Source: Chloroflexota bacterium (GTDB lineage: Bacteria; Chloroflexota; Anaerolineae; Caldilineales; Caldilineaceae). Taken from it: 64,000 bases of DNA. Position numbers and translations under genes: made by a program. This document shows positions 35,778 to 44,858 of this stretch, one piece after another (the first letter of the stretch is position 1; each line of letters opens with the position of its first letter). Below the pieces are notes generated by a model. It saw nothing but the letters and a program-made list of their open reading frames with translations, did not search any database and was not told the origin of the DNA. Location: NCBI GenBank assembly GCA_003577005.1, contig QEUW01000002.1, positions 1 through 64,000 on the forward strand. Direction: 5' to 3'.

Positions 35778-37349
35778 ATGTCCATCGGGTCCGTACAAGA
35801 CGCTTCACGCACACCTAGCCTGGCCCGCAGTGCCGGGCTGCTTTCGCTGGGCAGTATCGCTAGCCGGGCCTTTGGGCTGGTGCGCGAGATGGTCATTTCA
35901 CATTACTTTGGCGCAACCGGCCAGGTCAGCGCCTTTCGCATTGCTGCCCAGGCGCCTACGCTACTCTATGATTTTCTCATCGGCGGAATGTTGAGCGCAG
36001 CATTGGTGCCGGTGCTGAGCGATTATGCCCGGCGAGAGCGCGGCGCCTTTGTGCGGCTGGTACAGGTGCTGATCACGCTCTTTATGGTGGTGCTGGCTGC
36101 GCTGACGCTGCTGCTCGAATTGGCGGCGCCGTGGTTGACAGCGCTTCTGGCCGGTGGCTTCCGCACCGAACACCCCGACCTTCTGGCCTTGACGACGTGG
36201 CTGATACGGCTGTCGGCGCCAATGGTCTGGTTGCTGGGCGTGGCAGGGGTCTTGGCCGCGGCGCTCTATGCGCAGCATCGTTTTTCCTTCCCGGCGCTCG
36301 CCACTGCTATCTACAACCTGGGGATCGTTATTGTTGCCCCCTTGTTGGCGGTCTGGTGGGGCATTATGGCGCTGGTCATCGGTCTGCTGGCGGGTGGAGT
36401 GGCACAGCTCCTGCTGCTGGGCTGGGACCTGCGCCGCAGCGGCGTCCCGCTGCTTATCAAGCTGGAGTGGCGCCATCCGGCATTGCGGCGGATTGTAACC
36501 CTCTATGCGCCGATCGCGGCCGGTATGGTCGTGGCGCTCTTTCAGGTCGGGCTGGATCGCCGGCTCGCCAGCTCCACGGGAGAGCAGAGCATTGCGTGGA
36601 TGGCCAATGCCACGACGCTTCAGCAGCTACCCCTGGGGCTGATCAGTGTAGCGATCGCGCTGGCGGCGCTGCCGGGCCTGAGCCGGTTCTATGCCGCCCA
36701 CGATGAGGAGAACTTCCGCCAGACACTGGCGCGGGGCCTGCGTATGATCCTTGTGCTCATCCTGCCGGCGGCGATAGGGCTCTGGCTGCTGGGTGAACCG
36801 GTGATCCGTCTCGTCTTCGAGCACGGCGCCTTTACCCCCGACGACACGGTTGCCGTCGCCCGTGCGCTCGACATCTATGTGGTGGGCATGCTCTTTGCTG
36901 CGCTCGATTTCCCGCTCAACTATGCATTTTACGCCCGGAACAATACCCTGATACCGGCGCTAGTGGGCGTCTTGAGCGTAGGCGTCTATGTCGTTTTTGC
37001 GCTGGCGCTAGTTGGGCCGCTGAGTTACTTGGGGCTTGTCTGGGCGGACACGGCGAAACAGGCAAGCCATGCCGTCGTCATTTTTGTCTTCTTGTATTCC
37101 CAACTGGGCCGTATGGGGAGTGAAGGTCTGCGCAGGGTCGTTCCTATCATGGTGGCCGGCATTGTCATGGCAGGGGGTATCGAGCTGGTGAACTACTCGA
37201 TAGGCGGCTGGCTATCCGGGGGGCGGTTCGGCGATTTTATTTACCTGCTTCTGGCTGGTGCGGTGGGAGGCGGCGCCTACTGCCTCATGTTGCTCTGGCT
37301 TGACATCCCAGAGATGCGAGCCATCGCCAGGCTCGCGTGGCGCCGGTAG
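35778..37349 (+). CDS. murJ: Lipid II flippase MurJ (MviN)
   Basis: 523 residues, about 14 hydrophobic helices. Blocks typical of Mur[25 protein letters not shown] near residue 20, [32 protein letters not shown], and [42 protein letters not shown]. Alternatively an MOP-family exporter, but these blocks favour MurJ. It flips lipid II across the membrane for cell-wall synthesis. The ATG at 35778 fits family starts; the longer frame would run through the trxB terminator. Confidence 0.92.
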   Translation: MSIGSVQDASRTPSLARSAGLLSLGSIASRAFGLVREMVISHYFGATGQVSAFRIAAQAPTLLYDFLIGGMLSAALVPVLSDYARRERGAFVRLVQVLITLFMVVLAALTLLLELAAPWLTALLAGGFRTEHPDLLALTTWLIRLSAPMVWLLGVAGVLAAALYAQHRFSFPALATAIYNLGIVIVAPLLAVWWGIMALVIGLLAGGVAQLLLLGWDLRRSGVPLLIKLEWRHPALRRIVTLYAPIAAGMVVALFQVGLDRRLASSTGEQSIAWMANATTLQQLPLGLISVAIALAALPGLSRFYAAHDEENFRQTLARGLRMILVLILPAAIGLWLLGEPVIRLVFEHGAFTPDDTVAVARALDIYVVGMLFAALDFPLNYAFYARNNTLIPALVGVLSVGVYVVFALALVGPLSYLGLVWADTAKQASHAVVIFVFLYSQLGRMGSEGLRRVVPIMVAGIVMAGGIELVNYSIGGWLSGGRFGDFIYLLLAGAVGGGAYCLMLLWLDIPEMRAIARLAWRR

Positions 37350-37411
37350 AGTCTGGATAGTTGTCGGTTCTGAATTCTTTAGACGTGAACGGCGTTACCG
37401 CTTGCTCCATG

Positions 37412-37441
37412 TTTCAGCATTATGTCTAGAGGCAGTATAAT
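37412..37441 (+). promoter_or_regulatory. Promoter for the 85-residue membrane protein
   Basis: TATAAT at 37436-37441 with TTTCAG 18 bases upstream (37412-37417), a poor -35. It lies about 90 bases before the gene. Confidence 0.5.
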
Positions 37442-37532
37442 AAAGGAAAGCTGGACGCTCAACCTTGTTTATTGCAACGGCAGCGCCAGGTCTTGGTGAA
37501 CAAAAATTGACGATCAAAAAAGGAAAAGAAAT

Positions 37533-37790
37533 ATGGCGACCGAACGAAAACGCAGCCGCGCACGCCGGAGTGCCAGCGCTGGGCAGCCGCGCAGCTACAG
37601 TGAATTGTATAAATCGTCGTCAGCCGCCCCGCCGGCGACCGGCCAGCCTGCGAGTGCGGTTGCTCCCAAGACCGTTCAAACGGTGGACTGGGTGGGCGAG
37701 TACGGCTATGTCATCACCGACCTGCGCCGCCTGCTGATCGTCAGCGCAGTGCTGTTTGGCCTAATTATTCTGGCAGGGTTTCTTTTCTGA
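37533..37790 (+). CDS. Small basic protein with one C-terminal membrane helix
   Basis: 85 residues: a strongly basic start (about residues 4-20), a Pro/Ala-rich middle, the motif TVDWVGEYGYVITDLRRLLI, and a terminal helix of about 18 hydrophobic residues. Such tail-anchored proteins with DLRRL before the helix are seen in Chloroflexota genomes, to my memory, but carry no function. The frame has its own promoter and AAAGGAAAAG before the ATG. Its last 26 bases overlap the end of the opposite-strand gene. Confidence 0.75.
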   Translation: MATERKRSRARRSASAGQPRSYSELYKSSSAAPPATGQPASAVAPKTVQTVDWVGEYGYVITDLRRLLIVSAVLFGLIILAGFLF

Positions 37791-38544
37791 GTGATCGGGA
37801 TATTGGCGGTAAGTTGGCGGCTGCTTCTTTCTGTTCAACCGGTTGGAGTATCAACCAACCCCCTGCGTGGAGCAACCAGCAGAGCCAAAAATTGCGGGTA
37901 TACAAGAAGAGAATCGTCGTGGCGATGAGGATGATCAGCTTGGCCAGGCGCTGTTGGCCACTGATCGGAAAGATGAGTAGTTCAACTGCTGCGATGGTCG
38001 TGGCCAACCAGACTGCCGTATAGGCGGGGTAGGTAAGCGTGGCCGGCAGTGCCAGCAGTAGCTCCCACAGCCCGCCGCGCAGAAATGCCCAGTGAAACTC
38101 TTCTGCCCCGCTGAACAGCAATGCGGATCCGTAAGGTGTTAGCCGCATTCGACCGGGCGGACGGGTCGGCTTCGGCAGAACATCGGGATAGTCGGCAGTC
38201 AAGACCGTTGTTGCCCGCACGATGAGCAGAGCGGCCAGCACCACAAAGATGATGCCAATGCCCAGGCTCAAGCTAACCAGCCAGTCGATGTTGCTCAAGC
38301 CTAACAGCCGTGGAGAAAGCGCCCCGCTGATTAGCCCAAGATAGGGCACCAACAACCAGCGGGCAACCCGAGCGTAGCGGCGATTCAGGTTGCGAAGGTG
38401 ACCCCAAAGCAGCAATAAGACGGCGCCGGAAAGCGCACTGACGAGCAGCCAAAGACCAGGCGCTTGCGGATTCAATTGAGAAAGCAGCCAGAGTGTCACG
38501 GTCATCAAGAGGTAGTTACACGCGGTGCCCCGGAAAACAACCAA
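37765..38544 (-). CDS. Polytopic membrane protein, divergent CPBP-protease-like
   Basis: 259 residues with about seven hydrophobic helices. The stretch SGAEEFHWAFLRGGLWELL resembles the EE...R motif of CPBP (CAAX-protease-like) proteins, but the spacing between EE and R is longer than usual; a later HAGGWLI may stand for the histidine motif. It could thus be an inactive or divergent member. The open frame begins at TTG; an ATG 13 codons in (38505) is an alternative. It overlaps the small tail-anchored gene convergently by 26 bases. Confidence 0.5.
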   Translation of the reverse strand: MVVFRGTACNYLLMTVTLWLLSQLNPQAPGLWLLVSALSGAVLLLLWGHLRNLNRRYARVARWLLVPYLGLISGALSPRLLGLSNIDWLVSLSLGIGIIFVVLAALLIVRATTVLTADYPDVLPKPTRPPGRMRLTPYGSALLFSGAEEFHWAFLRGGLWELLLALPATLTYPAYTAVWLATTIAAVELLIFPISGQQRLAKLIILIATTILFLYTRNFWLCWLLHAGGWLILQPVEQKEAAANLPPISRSLRKETLPE

Positions 38545-38767
38545 CCATGAAAATGCACCCGCAACCCGCTTATTCTACCTTATTTACCCAAAAACAGGTA
38601 ATGCAGACGCCATATACTGGCGATTCTCCATTGGACCACAATAGACCACAGCTTGGGCTGAGCAGGTTGCTTCTGGCGGATGAAACGAGGGCAAGCCGGC
38701 GTAGCTCCGCCTTCCCTCCGGTGGAATCGGGTCTACAGGGTCACACAGTTCGTCTGGTAATGATAGA

Positions 38768-38968
38768 ATGAAGACCCGAACGCTCTTTTTACTGCTAGTG
38801 TTGGTGGTGCTGCTCTGGCTTTTCAAGCCTGCCCAGGTTTGGGGGGAAGCCAGACGCATGTGGCGCCAGCGCGAATTGATGTTAAAAGTCCTGGTAGCAA
38901 TGATCGTTCTCTACCTGCTTTATGGCATGTACGAGCTTTACGAACGAGGCTGGCTGACGTCAGATTAA
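38768..38968 (+). CDS. Small membrane protein, two helices
   Basis: 66 residues: an N-terminal hydrophobic segment (residues 5-20), a basic middle (EARRMWRQREL) and a second helix (about 38-55), ending in ERGWLTSD. Unknown family. A TAGAAT hexamer lies just upstream, so the message may be nearly leaderless. No partner is evident. Confidence 0.6.
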   Translation: MKTRTLFLLLVLVVLLWLFKPAQVWGEARRMWRQRELMLKVLVAMIVLYLLYGMYELYERGWLTSD

Positions 38969-39071
38969 CCGTGCCGAGGCGCTAACGGCAAGCAAGAGTG
39001 CGCAGCCTCAACCTGGCCTGGTTAGACGCAGCCCTTGATTCTTATCAGGGACTGTGAGACAGATCCAGTGG

Positions 39072-39884
39072 CTAATCCACGTGGGGGGGCTGCCGGCAGA
39101 AGCGATAGCCGGCACCGTGTACAGTCTGTAGATATTGAGGGTTTGACGGATCGATTTCGATCTTCATCCGTAGGCGGCGCATGGTAACACGCATGAAATT
39201 GACGTCAGGTGACGAGTGATAGCCCCAGACTGCCGCCTGGAATTCCTCTTTGGTAATCAACTGATCTGGGTGGTGCATCAAGTAACTCAATAGGCGAAAC
39301 TCGCTGGGTGTGAGGCTGATGGGTTCACCCCGCACGGTAACTTCACATTTTTCCTCGTGGAGCACAATATCGCCAATGGTGATAATATGGGCAAGATGAT
39401 CATTGGCGCGCTGATGGACCCGGTCAAGTACGGCGCGCATTCGCGCCCGTAGTTCCTGTAATACGAAAGGTTTTGTCACGTACTGATCGCCGCCCAACTC
39501 AAGACCCTTCACCAGATCATCGATGCGCGCACGGGCTGTCAAAAAGATAATCGGCACATCGCTTTTCTTGCGTAGTTCGATACAGACAGAATGCCCACCC
39601 ATGATCGGCATCTCGACATCGAGGAGGACAAGATCAACTGGATGGGCAGCAAATATATCCAGCGCTTCAACACCATTTCCAGCTGTTATGACCGTATAAC
39701 CATCGTTTTTTAACGCCAATGTAAGCATACGGCGCAACGCCGCATCATCATCGACTACCAACACGAGGGGCGATGGTTCGGTGGCCTTGTTGGATTGGGG
39801 CTGGCCAACATAACGATGACCGGCATCGCCTACGGCGAACCTCCGGGCGCTGCCACTTGTTTGCTGATGCGCGCTTTGGTCCAT
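39072..39884 (-). CDS. Response regulator, OmpR/PhoB type (orphan)
   Basis: 270 residues. An unusual N-terminal extension of about 40 residues precedes a receiver domain with VVDDDAALRRM, the phosphoacceptor in LVLLDVEMPIMGG and the switch Lys in TKPF. The C-terminal winged helix includes LTPSEFRLLSYLMHHPDQLITKEEF and RRLRMKIEIDP...VHGAGYRF. No histidine kinase adjoins. It is closely similar in layout to the regulator at 42.2 kb. Its target genes cannot be told. Confidence 0.93.
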   Translation of the reverse strand: MDQSAHQQTSGSARRFAVGDAGHRYVGQPQSNKATEPSPLVLVVDDDAALRRMLTLALKNDGYTVITAGNGVEALDIFAAHPVDLVLLDVEMPIMGGHSVCIELRKKSDVPIIFLTARARIDDLVKGLELGGDQYVTKPFVLQELRARMRAVLDRVHQRANDHLAHIITIGDIVLHEEKCEVTVRGEPISLTPSEFRLLSYLMHHPDQLITKEEFQAAVWGYHSSPDVNFMRVTMRRLRMKIEIDPSNPQYLQTVHGAGYRFCRQPPHVD

Positions 39885-40045
39885 GTGTTACCTCACACAG
39901 ATAAATTAAAGGCAATTTGGCAATACCACCGGTTGTGGTGAGCGTACAGAAACTATCTTAGAAGTCGCTTGGTACGAAGTCAACGCTTTTCGTCTTACAA
40001 TTTGCTGAAAATATAGCAAGCACGATCACACGATAGGATCTACCG

Positions 40046-41035
40046 ATGCCAAACGCACCCGATATTCCATCACTCGAAGAGATTCGCGCTGCTCACACCC
40101 GTCTCGCACCCTATCTGGTCGAGACGCCGGTGTGGTGGTGGCAGGGGCGTGACCCCGAAGAATTGTTCGGAGAAAAGACACAGATCTTTCTCAAGCTCGA
40201 ACTATTTCAGTTCACCGGCTCCTTCAAGCCACGCGGCGCGCTCAATGTGATGCTCGGTCTAGATCAGACTGCACTTGCTCGCGGGGTGACCGCAGTGAGC
40301 GCAGGCAACCATGCCATCGCGGTGGCCTATGCAGCGCAGTTGCTTGGCGCTACAGCCAAGGTGGTTATGCCCAAGACGGCAAACCCCGCACGCGTCGCGC
40401 GTTGCCGCACCTATGGTGCCGAAGTAGTGCTGGTTGAAGATGTACAGGCCGCCTTTGCACAGGTGGAAGAGATTCAAGCGACGGAAGGCCGTTTCTTTGT
40501 CCATCCCTTCGAAGGGCGGCCCACGATCCTGGGCACGGCGACGGTGGGGCTAGAGTTTGCGACTCAGGTGCCTGAGCTCGATGCGGTGATTATTCCCATT
40601 GGCGGCGGCGGGTTGTGCGCCGGTATGGCCACCGCCATCAAACAGCTTCAGCCACGCTGCCAGGTTTATGGCGTCGAGCCGGTTGGGGCCGCCGCCATGC
40701 AGCGTAGCTTTGCGATGGGATCACCTCAGCGAATCGAGCGCGTGCAGACCATAGCCGACAGTCTAGGCGCGCCTATGACGCTACCCTACAGCTTTGCCCT
40801 TTGCCGGCATTTTGTGGATGACCTGGTATTAGTCAGCGATGATCAAATGCGCCAGGCCATGGCGTTGCTGTTTCGTTCTATGAAACTGGCGGTGGAACCG
40901 GCGGGCGCAGCGGCCACTGCTGCCCTCTGTGGGCCCTTGCGTGATCGGCTGCGCAACCAGCGAGTGGGCATCATTGTCTGTGGTGCCAATATCGACCTTG
41001 GTACGTTTTCTGGTCTGTTAGAGGGATTGGCGTAG
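40046..41035 (+). CDS. PLP-dependent threonine dehydratase / serine racemase-like enzyme
   Basis: 329 residues, the length of a catabolic enzyme without an ACT domain. PLP lysine in FTGSFKPRGALNVML, substrate loop VSAGNHAIAVAYAAQ, tetraglycine phosphate loop IPIGGGGLCAGMATA and the EPVGAAAMQRSF region. Fold type II enzymes of this kind deaminate threonine or serine, or racemise serine; closely related hydroxyaspartate dehydratases are also possible. It is divergent from the response regulator and appears monocistronic. Confidence 0.88.
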   Translation: MPNAPDIPSLEEIRAAHTRLAPYLVETPVWWWQGRDPEELFGEKTQIFLKLELFQFTGSFKPRGALNVMLGLDQTALARGVTAVSAGNHAIAVAYAAQLLGATAKVVMPKTANPARVARCRTYGAEVVLVEDVQAAFAQVEEIQATEGRFFVHPFEGRPTILGTATVGLEFATQVPELDAVIIPIGGGGLCAGMATAIKQLQPRCQVYGVEPVGAAAMQRSFAMGSPQRIERVQTIADSLGAPMTLPYSFALCRHFVDDLVLVSDDQMRQAMALLFRSMKLAVEPAGAAATAALCGPLRDRLRNQRVGIIVCGANIDLGTFSGLLEGLA

Positions 41036-41097
41036 GTGGCTCCTGGCTAGGAGGGTTTGCATGGCTACCCCTATACGAAGGAAACAGGACACGGGGA

Positions 41098-41132
41098 GAA
41101 AAAATAAAAGCTCCGCATCTATGGCGGAGCTT
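41098..41132 (-). terminator. Intrinsic terminator of the tRNA-Thr gene
   Basis: AAGCTCCGC (41108-41116) pairs with GCGGAGCTT (41124-41132) around a 7-base loop; leftward it is followed by UUAUUUUUU. It lies just past the tRNA 3' end. Confidence 0.88.
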
Positions 41133-41135
41133 GTG

Positions 41136-41208
41136 AGCCGCTGATCGGGCTTGAACCGATGACCTGTGCTTTACGAGAGCACCGCTCTACCTGCTGAGCT
41201 ACAGCGGC
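41136..41208 (-). tRNA. tRNA-Thr(CGT)
   Basis: 73-base cloverleaf on the minus strand: acceptor GCCGCTG/CAGCGGC, D arm with AGCTCAGCAGGTAGAGC, anticodon arm GTGCT-CTCGTAA-AGCAC giving anticodon CGT, and T arm ATCGG-TTCAAGC-CCGAT with the TTCAA loop. Codon read is ACG. CCA is not encoded. A terminator follows. Confidence 0.95.
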
Positions 41209-41346
41209 AATCGTTGTCGTTAGTATAACATAAAGACATGCTATCAATCAAGTTTTGCAAGCCTGTGGTAATGCGAAGCAAAGTCCAGAGCAACGCTTGC
41301 GAAACAGCCAGCTTCTACAGTTGGCTTCTCGTCCCCTGCTGCCCGC

Positions 41347-41937
41347 TCACCCGCCAAACTGACTGAGCGCCAGCCGCAATCTCTCTTCGACACCGACCAC
41401 ATCTTTAGGCAGCTTCTGAACCGCTCGTTGCGCTTCTACCACACTGTAGCCAAGCGCAGTGAGCGCCTCGATCACTTCGCTATCGGTATCGGTCACCTGG
41501 GCGAGTGCAGCCAGCCCTTCGGCCCCCGGCTGTATCTTGTCCTTCAATTCCAGTACTATCTTTTGTGCAGTGCGTTTGCCAATACCAGGCACGCGGGCAA
41601 CGATGCCAGGTTCATCATTGGCCAGGGCGAGGCGCAGTGCGTCGGGTGTCAATACGCTCAAGGTAGCCAGGGCGACTTTAGGGCCGATGCCGCTCACGCC
41701 GAGAAGCAATTCGAACATAAAGAGCTCGTCGTCGGTGGCAAACCCATAGAGCGATAACAGATCCTCGCGTACGTGGAGGTGCGTATGAAGGAGGGCCACT
41801 TCCCCTGGGCGAAACTGCGCCGCGGTTGGCTCTGGGACAAAGACACGCAACCCAATACCACCTGCCGCGCCCCCGACATCCAACACAAGATGATCTTTAC
41901 CGCTTGCCAACACTGCACCACGCACCAGGCGAATCAT
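41347..41937 (-). CDS. ruvA: Holliday junction branch migration protein RuvA
   Basis: 196 residues from ATG 41937, where the family-typical start MIRLVRGAV is found; an upstream in-frame ATG would add nine unlike residues. Domain I is an OB fold, domain II has two helix-hairpin-helix motifs (LLGVSGIGPKVALATL and VPGIGKRTAQKIVLEL), and domain III (EALTALGYSVVEAQRAV) contacts RuvB. RuvA holds Holliday junctions for RuvB and RuvC. ruvC lies 1.5 kb away with a response regulator between them; ruvB is not in the window. Confidence 0.94.
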   Translation of the reverse strand: MIRLVRGAVLASGKDHLVLDVGGAAGGIGLRVFVPEPTAAQFRPGEVALLHTHLHVREDLLSLYGFATDDELFMFELLLGVSGIGPKVALATLSVLTPDALRLALANDEPGIVARVPGIGKRTAQKIVLELKDKIQPGAEGLAALAQVTDTDSEVIEALTALGYSVVEAQRAVQKLPKDVVGVEERLRLALSQFGG

Positions 41938-42088
41938 AGGGGTGCCAGCCTGCTTTCTAGTCAAAAAATAGAACGCTTCGGGGTAGCTACCGCTGTCTGC
42001 GCCGATAATCGAACATGGGGCAAGGGCGGATTCCCCCTGAGAGCCCCAGCATCACGGCTCGATGAGTTCAGTCCTACTCCCAACTATA

Positions 42089-42139
42089 CCACGAGCGGCA
42101 AAAATGACCAAGCAAACGGGTCATTTTTGCCGCTCGTGG
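42089..42139. repeat. Perfect 21-bp inverted repeat between response regulator and ruvA
   Basis: Arms 42089-42109 and 42119-42139 match perfectly around a 9-base loop. No T run follows on either strand, so it is probably an mRNA 3' hairpin or factor-binding site rather than a simple terminator. The flanking gap (41938-42211) holds no gene. Confidence 0.75.
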
Positions 42140-42211
42140 CACTATATAAAATTAGATAGAGAGAATAAACAGAATAAGCAGCTTTGCTAGAGCCGATTGC
42201 CAGCGCAACGA

Positions 42212-43048
42212 TTATGAGAGAACAAGTTTGCGCACCTTTTGGGGCATGCCATGTTGTGCGCCCTGGGTATTGAACTTATAGCCGGTGCCGCGTACCGTTA
42301 ACAGGTACGTTGGAGCAGAGGGATTCTCCTCAATCTTTTCGCGTAGCCGGCGGATTGCAACCTCCACCAGATTCGTGTCTCCCACCAGATCATACCCCCA
42401 CACAGACTGGAAGAGTTCAATCTTGCTCACCGGCTTGTCCGGTATCCGCATCAAATAGCGAAGGAGCTGAAACTCTATGGGGGTCAGATGCACCAATTCA
42501 CCCCGCACCCGTACCTCATGTGCCTCGCTATCCAAAACAATATCGTCACACGAAAGGATGTGAAAGTCAGGCCGTTCTTTTAGCCAGGCTACTCGACGCA
42601 GAATTGCCTGAATGCGCACCTCTACTTCGCGAAATTGAAATGGCTTAGAGATGTAATCATCGGCGCCCAGGCTAAAGCCGTAGACCAGGTCATCGGGCCG
42701 GCTGAGCGCTGAGAGCATGATGATAGGCACATCGCTCCGTTTGCGCAGATCCGCACAAAGCATGTAGCCATCCATATCAGGCATGAGGATGTCCAGTAAG
42801 ACCAAATCAATCGAGAGCCGTTGAAATAATTCCATTGCTTCGACGCCGTTACAGGCCGTATGAACGGTGTACCCGGCCTTTTGTAGCGAAATCCGTAACA
42901 AATTTCGTAAAGGTTCCTCATCATCGACTACGAGGATGTTTGTTTCCTTTGGCGTCTTGACCTTTTGATCAGCGCGTGGTGGCATAGGAAAAGCCACTCC
43001 ATTGTTGCGATGGGTGATACGTTGGGTCAACAGGGTGTGGTTGGGCAT
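42212..43048 (-). CDS. Response regulator, OmpR/PhoB type (orphan)
   Basis: 278 residues. A 37-residue leader precedes the receiver domain: ILVVDDEEPLRNLL, phosphoacceptor in LVLLDILMPDMDGYM, switch Lys in ISKPFQ. The winged-helix output domain has LTPIEFQLLRYLMRIPDKPVSKIEL and AIRRLREKIEENP...VRGTGYKF. No sensor kinase is adjacent. Same layout as the 39.1 kb regulator (extended N-terminus, receiver, winged helix), suggesting paralogues. It separates ruvA from ruvC. Confidence 0.93.
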   Translation of the reverse strand: MPNHTLLTQRITHRNNGVAFPMPPRADQKVKTPKETNILVVDDEEPLRNLLRISLQKAGYTVHTACNGVEAMELFQRLSIDLVLLDILMPDMDGYMLCADLRKRSDVPIIMLSALSRPDDLVYGFSLGADDYISKPFQFREVEVRIQAILRRVAWLKERPDFHILSCDDIVLDSEAHEVRVRGELVHLTPIEFQLLRYLMRIPDKPVSKIELFQSVWGYDLVGDTNLVEVAIRRLREKIEENPSAPTYLLTVRGTGYKFNTQGAQHGMPQKVRKLVLS

Positions 43049-43470
43049 AATTTCGTTCCATTCTTACACTAGATTCGCCTCGCCCCAGCGCGGAGTGTGG
43101 GGACGAAATGGCACCGCTAGATTGACTTTACCTGATCGGGCCGGTAGCTTTCTTGTTTGATCTAAACTATCCACCAACATATTTCATACGACTGCTCGTC
43201 TACTCGACTACGCTTTGAAATGTTTCTTACACTGTATATATCGCCTCAACGCGCAAAATCCTTCGCGGCGCTTTCCACGAATTTAATATTTCTATTCAAA
43301 CTTCTCGGGCGATGTATTACAGTGATTCGGGCGATATGCACTGGGATACACTGGAGGATACAGACGCAGACGCCTGGCTTAGCCAGTTGCACCGACAGGC
43401 GAACAGGGTGTAACTGACACTGGCCTTACGAAAAACCAACCTGAAGTACTATGAAAAAGGAGCGATTTGG
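43049..43470. other. 422-base region between ruvC and the response regulator
   Basis: No convincing gene. The only frame with coding flavour is a 25-codon plus-strand ORF at 43336-43413 (MHWDTLEDTDADAWLSQLHR and five more residues) without a clear ribosome-binding site. A possible plus-strand promoter TTGAAA-16-TATATC lies near 43214-43241. Part of the region must hold the minus-strand promoter of the response regulator, which I cannot place. Confidence 0.4.
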
Positions 43471-44004
43471 CTACGTATAGTTAGGAAGTGTACATTGAAG
43501 ATGGCAGAGGGCGACAGCAACACCATCAGCAGCGTCATCTGGCTTTGGTAGAGTGGGGAGATGAAGCAGGCGTTGGACCATCTCTTGCACTTGTCGTTTT
43601 TCAGCGTTACCGTAACCGGTAATCGCCTGCTTGACCTCAGCCGGAGTGTATTCAGCAAGAGGAATGCGATGCTGGGCAGTGGCGAGCAAGAGCACGCCCC
43701 GTGCCTGCCCCACTGTGATCGCGGTGGTTACATTGCGACCAAAGAAAAGCTTTTCGATCGCAACTTGATCGGGCCGGAACTCAGCAAGCAGGGCGACAAA
43801 ATCCTCGTAGAGCTCTTTGAGGCGCGCTGGCATCCGTTCCTGCGCCGCCGTGCGGATGACACCGCAAGCCAGCAATTCAAATTCGCCGGCTGCGGTTTGC
43901 CCGACTACCCCATAGCCTGTGATCGCTGTACCAGGGTCGATGCCCACAACGACCCGTTCGAGCGGGCTGGTGGTGGTGGACCCCATCCACGCCGAAGATT
44001 GCAT
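43471..44004 (-). CDS. ruvC: Crossover junction endodeoxyribonuclease RuvC
   Basis: 177 residues. Catalytic acidic residues are visible in VVVGIDPGTAITGYG (first Asp), VAIEKLFFGRNVTTAI (Glu) and KPDDAADGVAVALCHL (Asp pair). RuvC cuts Holliday junctions in the RuvABC complex. It follows yebC by six bases, a very common pairing. Its start could be the first ATG or the Met at position 7. Confidence 0.95.
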   Translation of the reverse strand: MQSSAWMGSTTTSPLERVVVGIDPGTAITGYGVVGQTAAGEFELLACGVIRTAAQERMPARLKELYEDFVALLAEFRPDQVAIEKLFFGRNVTTAITVGQARGVLLLATAQHRIPLAEYTPAEVKQAITGYGNAEKRQVQEMVQRLLHLPTLPKPDDAADGVAVALCHLQCTLPNYT

Positions 44005-44010
44005 ATTCGA

Positions 44011-44778
44011 TCAGGCAAACTGCGCTACGACAGCGTCAGTTAGCTCTAAATTATGATAGACTTGGTTGACATCGTCCAACTCTTCCAGGCTCTCCACCAG
44101 GTTGAGCACTGTCGTAGCCGCATCGCTGTCCAACTCGACGGTGGTATTAGGCTTCATCAGGAGGGTGCTCTCGGTGGGTGTGAAGCCGCTTTCCAACAGC
44201 GCCTGGTTTACCGCGGCAAAGTCTGCGCGGTCGGTGTAGACTTCCACCACATCATCGCTGACCACGACATCTTCTGCCCCGGCCTCCAGCGCCACCATAA
44301 AGAGTTCATCGGGGTCCAGATCGATCTCTTCGCCCTCATCATCAATGCGGTTGAAGAGCAGATAGCCTTTGGGCGAGAATTGCCAGGCCACCGAACCCGG
44401 TTCACCCAAATTGCCATTGCCGCGCGTAAAAGCCCGGCGCACTTCAGAGATCGTACGGTTGCGGTTGTCGGTAATACACTCCACCAGGATCGCCACGCCG
44501 TGCGGGCCATAGCCTTCGTATATCACCTCTTCAAACTCAGCGCTGTCCTTTTCCAGGCCGGCGCCCCGGCGAATGGCGCGATCGATATTCTCTTTCGGCA
44601 TGTTGGCGGCTTTGGCCTTATCCACCGCCAGGCGGAGGGCAAAATTTGCGTCCGGGTCCGCCCCCCCACGCGCAGCCACCTGAATTTCACGCGCCAGCCG
44701 AGTAAATACTTTGCCACGCGCCGCATCAGCGGCGCCCTTCTTCCGTTTGATAGTCGACCATTTTGAATGTCCTGACAT
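44011..44778 (-). CDS. yebC: YebC/PmpR family transcriptional/translational regulator
   Basis: 255 residues. Start MSGHSKWSTIKRKKGAADAA is diagnostic, followed by KENIDRAIRRGAG and YGPHGVAILVECITDNRNRT. YebC proteins bind DNA as regulators, and recent work links some of them to translation of proline-rich stretches; that would fit with efp but is inference. AAGGAG precedes the ATG at 44778. The longer frame is a translation of the upstream repeat spacer. Confidence 0.94.
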   Translation of the reverse strand: MSGHSKWSTIKRKKGAADAARGKVFTRLAREIQVAARGGADPDANFALRLAVDKAKAANMPKENIDRAIRRGAGLEKDSAEFEEVIYEGYGPHGVAILVECITDNRNRTISEVRRAFTRGNGNLGEPGSVAWQFSPKGYLLFNRIDDEGEEIDLDPDELFMVALEAGAEDVVVSDDVVEVYTDRADFAAVNQALLESGFTPTESTLLMKPNTTVELDSDAATTVLNLVESLEELDDVNQVYHNLELTDAVVAQFA

Positions 44779-44803
44779 GGGCAACTCCTTGAATTTTGGA
44801 ATG

Positions 44804-44856
44804 CGAGATACGGGATACGGGCAGCGGCTGCATCCTATATCCCGTATCCCGTACTC
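44804..44856. repeat. Word-repeat hairpin between pyrG and yebC
   Basis: GAGATACGGGATACGGG (44805-44821) is mirrored by CCCGTATCCCGTACTC (44841-44856). The word is GATACGG. It lies three bases before the pyrG stop region and just ahead of the yebC ribosome-binding site on the minus strand. Confidence 0.7.
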
Positions 44857-44858
44857 TT

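Noticed and set aside
41938..42211. Riboswitch or leader for ruvA
   Set aside because: Only a simple perfect hairpin is present, with no conserved aptamer features that I recognise.
43220..43417. 65-codon plus-strand frame near ruvC
   Set aside because: Atypical codon use and no ribosome-binding site; the gap is better described as non-coding.
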